From Lentibacillus cibarius (lineage in GTDB: Bacteria > Bacillota > Bacilli > Bacillales > Amphibacillaceae): a stretch of DNA of 64,000 bases. This document shows, one piece after another, positions 63,961-64,000 of the stretch (position 1 is the stretch's first letter; every line of letters begins with the position of its first letter). The stretch covers positions 2,294,001 through 2,358,000 of the forward strand of contig NZ_VCIA01000001.1 in the NCBI RefSeq assembly GCF_005887555.1. Reading direction: 5' to 3'. A program made the position numbers and the translations under genes. The notes beneath the pieces are model-generated. The model was given only the letters and a program-made list of their open reading frames with translations. It was not told the DNA's origin and searched no databases.

Positions 63961-64000
63961 ATGATAAGTAATGGAAAACTTGTTGATATATCAGATTTTG
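63961..64000 (+). CDS. Start of an unidentified gene, cut by the window edge
   Basis: ATG 63961 follows GAGGGGGAG at good spacing. Only ISNGKLVDISDF is visible, too little for a family call. It is not known whether it belongs to the IS110 region or the chromosome. Confidence 0.45.
   Translation, partial: MISNGKLVDISDF

Overview
The window is low-GC DNA with strong AGGAGG-type ribosome binding sites, ATG/GTG/TTG starts, B. subtilis-type PhoP boxes and a ykoP/ykoQ/ykoN-like neighbourhood. This points to a chromosome of a Bacillaceae member (Firmicutes), possibly an Oceanobacillus/Virgibacillus/Lentibacillus-like genus; the genus is a guess. No rRNA, tRNA or CRISPR array was seen.

Layout. (1) 1-6.9 kb: a 3'-truncated Cof-type HAD phosphatase copy fused to a frameshifted phosphorylcholine-phosphatase-like gene. 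An operon follows with a solute-binding lipoprotein, a nucleotide pyrophosphatase/phosphodiesterase-like enzyme, two permeases and an ATPase, and then an MgtC-like membrane protein. (2) 7.0-19.3 kb: a nested stack of mobile elements. An IS21-type element is interrupted by an IS66 element (8-bp target duplication) and an ISLre2-type element (9-bp duplication). The IS66 element is itself interrupted inside tnpC by three overlapping tyrosine recombinases (RIT-type). A separate ISL3 element follows, next to the tail of a P-type ATPase gene. (3) 19.5-31.5 kb: a phosphonate/phosphate-ester locus with a glycerophosphodiesterase (frameshifted), a GntR regulator, the C-P lyase genes phnGHIJKML, a PHP-domain phosphodiesterase in place of phnP, and the transporter phnDCEE. 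(4) 32-35.5 kb: a repeat lipoprotein, ECF sigma factor, anti-sigma factor and beta-propeller lipoprotein. The two lipoprotein genes share a GCAAAC-N17-CGTT promoter motif. (5) 35.5-45.5 kb: small membrane proteins, an intact Cof-like phosphatase, the ykoP-ykoQ-ykoN group and a gene graveyard (alpha/beta hydrolase, lipoprotein, metQ, a solo IS66 end). (6) 45.5-53.2 kb: a cobalamin riboswitch followed by btuF, btuC, a btuD-cbiZ fusion, cbiA, a dead cobT, cobO and a frameshifted cobQ. (7) 53.3-55.7 kb: a TPP riboswitch ahead of a short-chain dehydrogenase and an NtaA/SnaA/DszA-type flavin monooxygenase (frameshifted). (8) 56.5-62.1 kb, minus strand: pstS-pstC-pstA-pstB-phoU-phoP with four PhoP boxes at exact 11-bp spacing before pstS. 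(9) 62.3-64 kb: an IS110 transposase with a structured upstream region that may encode its bridge RNA.

The main theme is phosphorus acquisition: phosphate uptake (Pst), phosphonate import and C-P bond cleavage (Phn), and hydrolysis of phosphodiesters and phosphomonoesters. PhoP-box arrays before pstS and the glycerophosphodiesterase, and a weaker pair before phnG, suggest common control by the PhoP encoded at 56.6 kb. A second theme is cofactor salvage under riboswitch control (B12, thiamine pyrophosphate).

Caution: several otherwise well-conserved genes are broken by single-base losses, mostly in short homopolymers (near 385, 19670, 52315, 53156, 55135). This looks more like sequencing error than decay, unlike the 37.5 kb and 44-45.5 kb pseudogenes, which carry stops and deletions.
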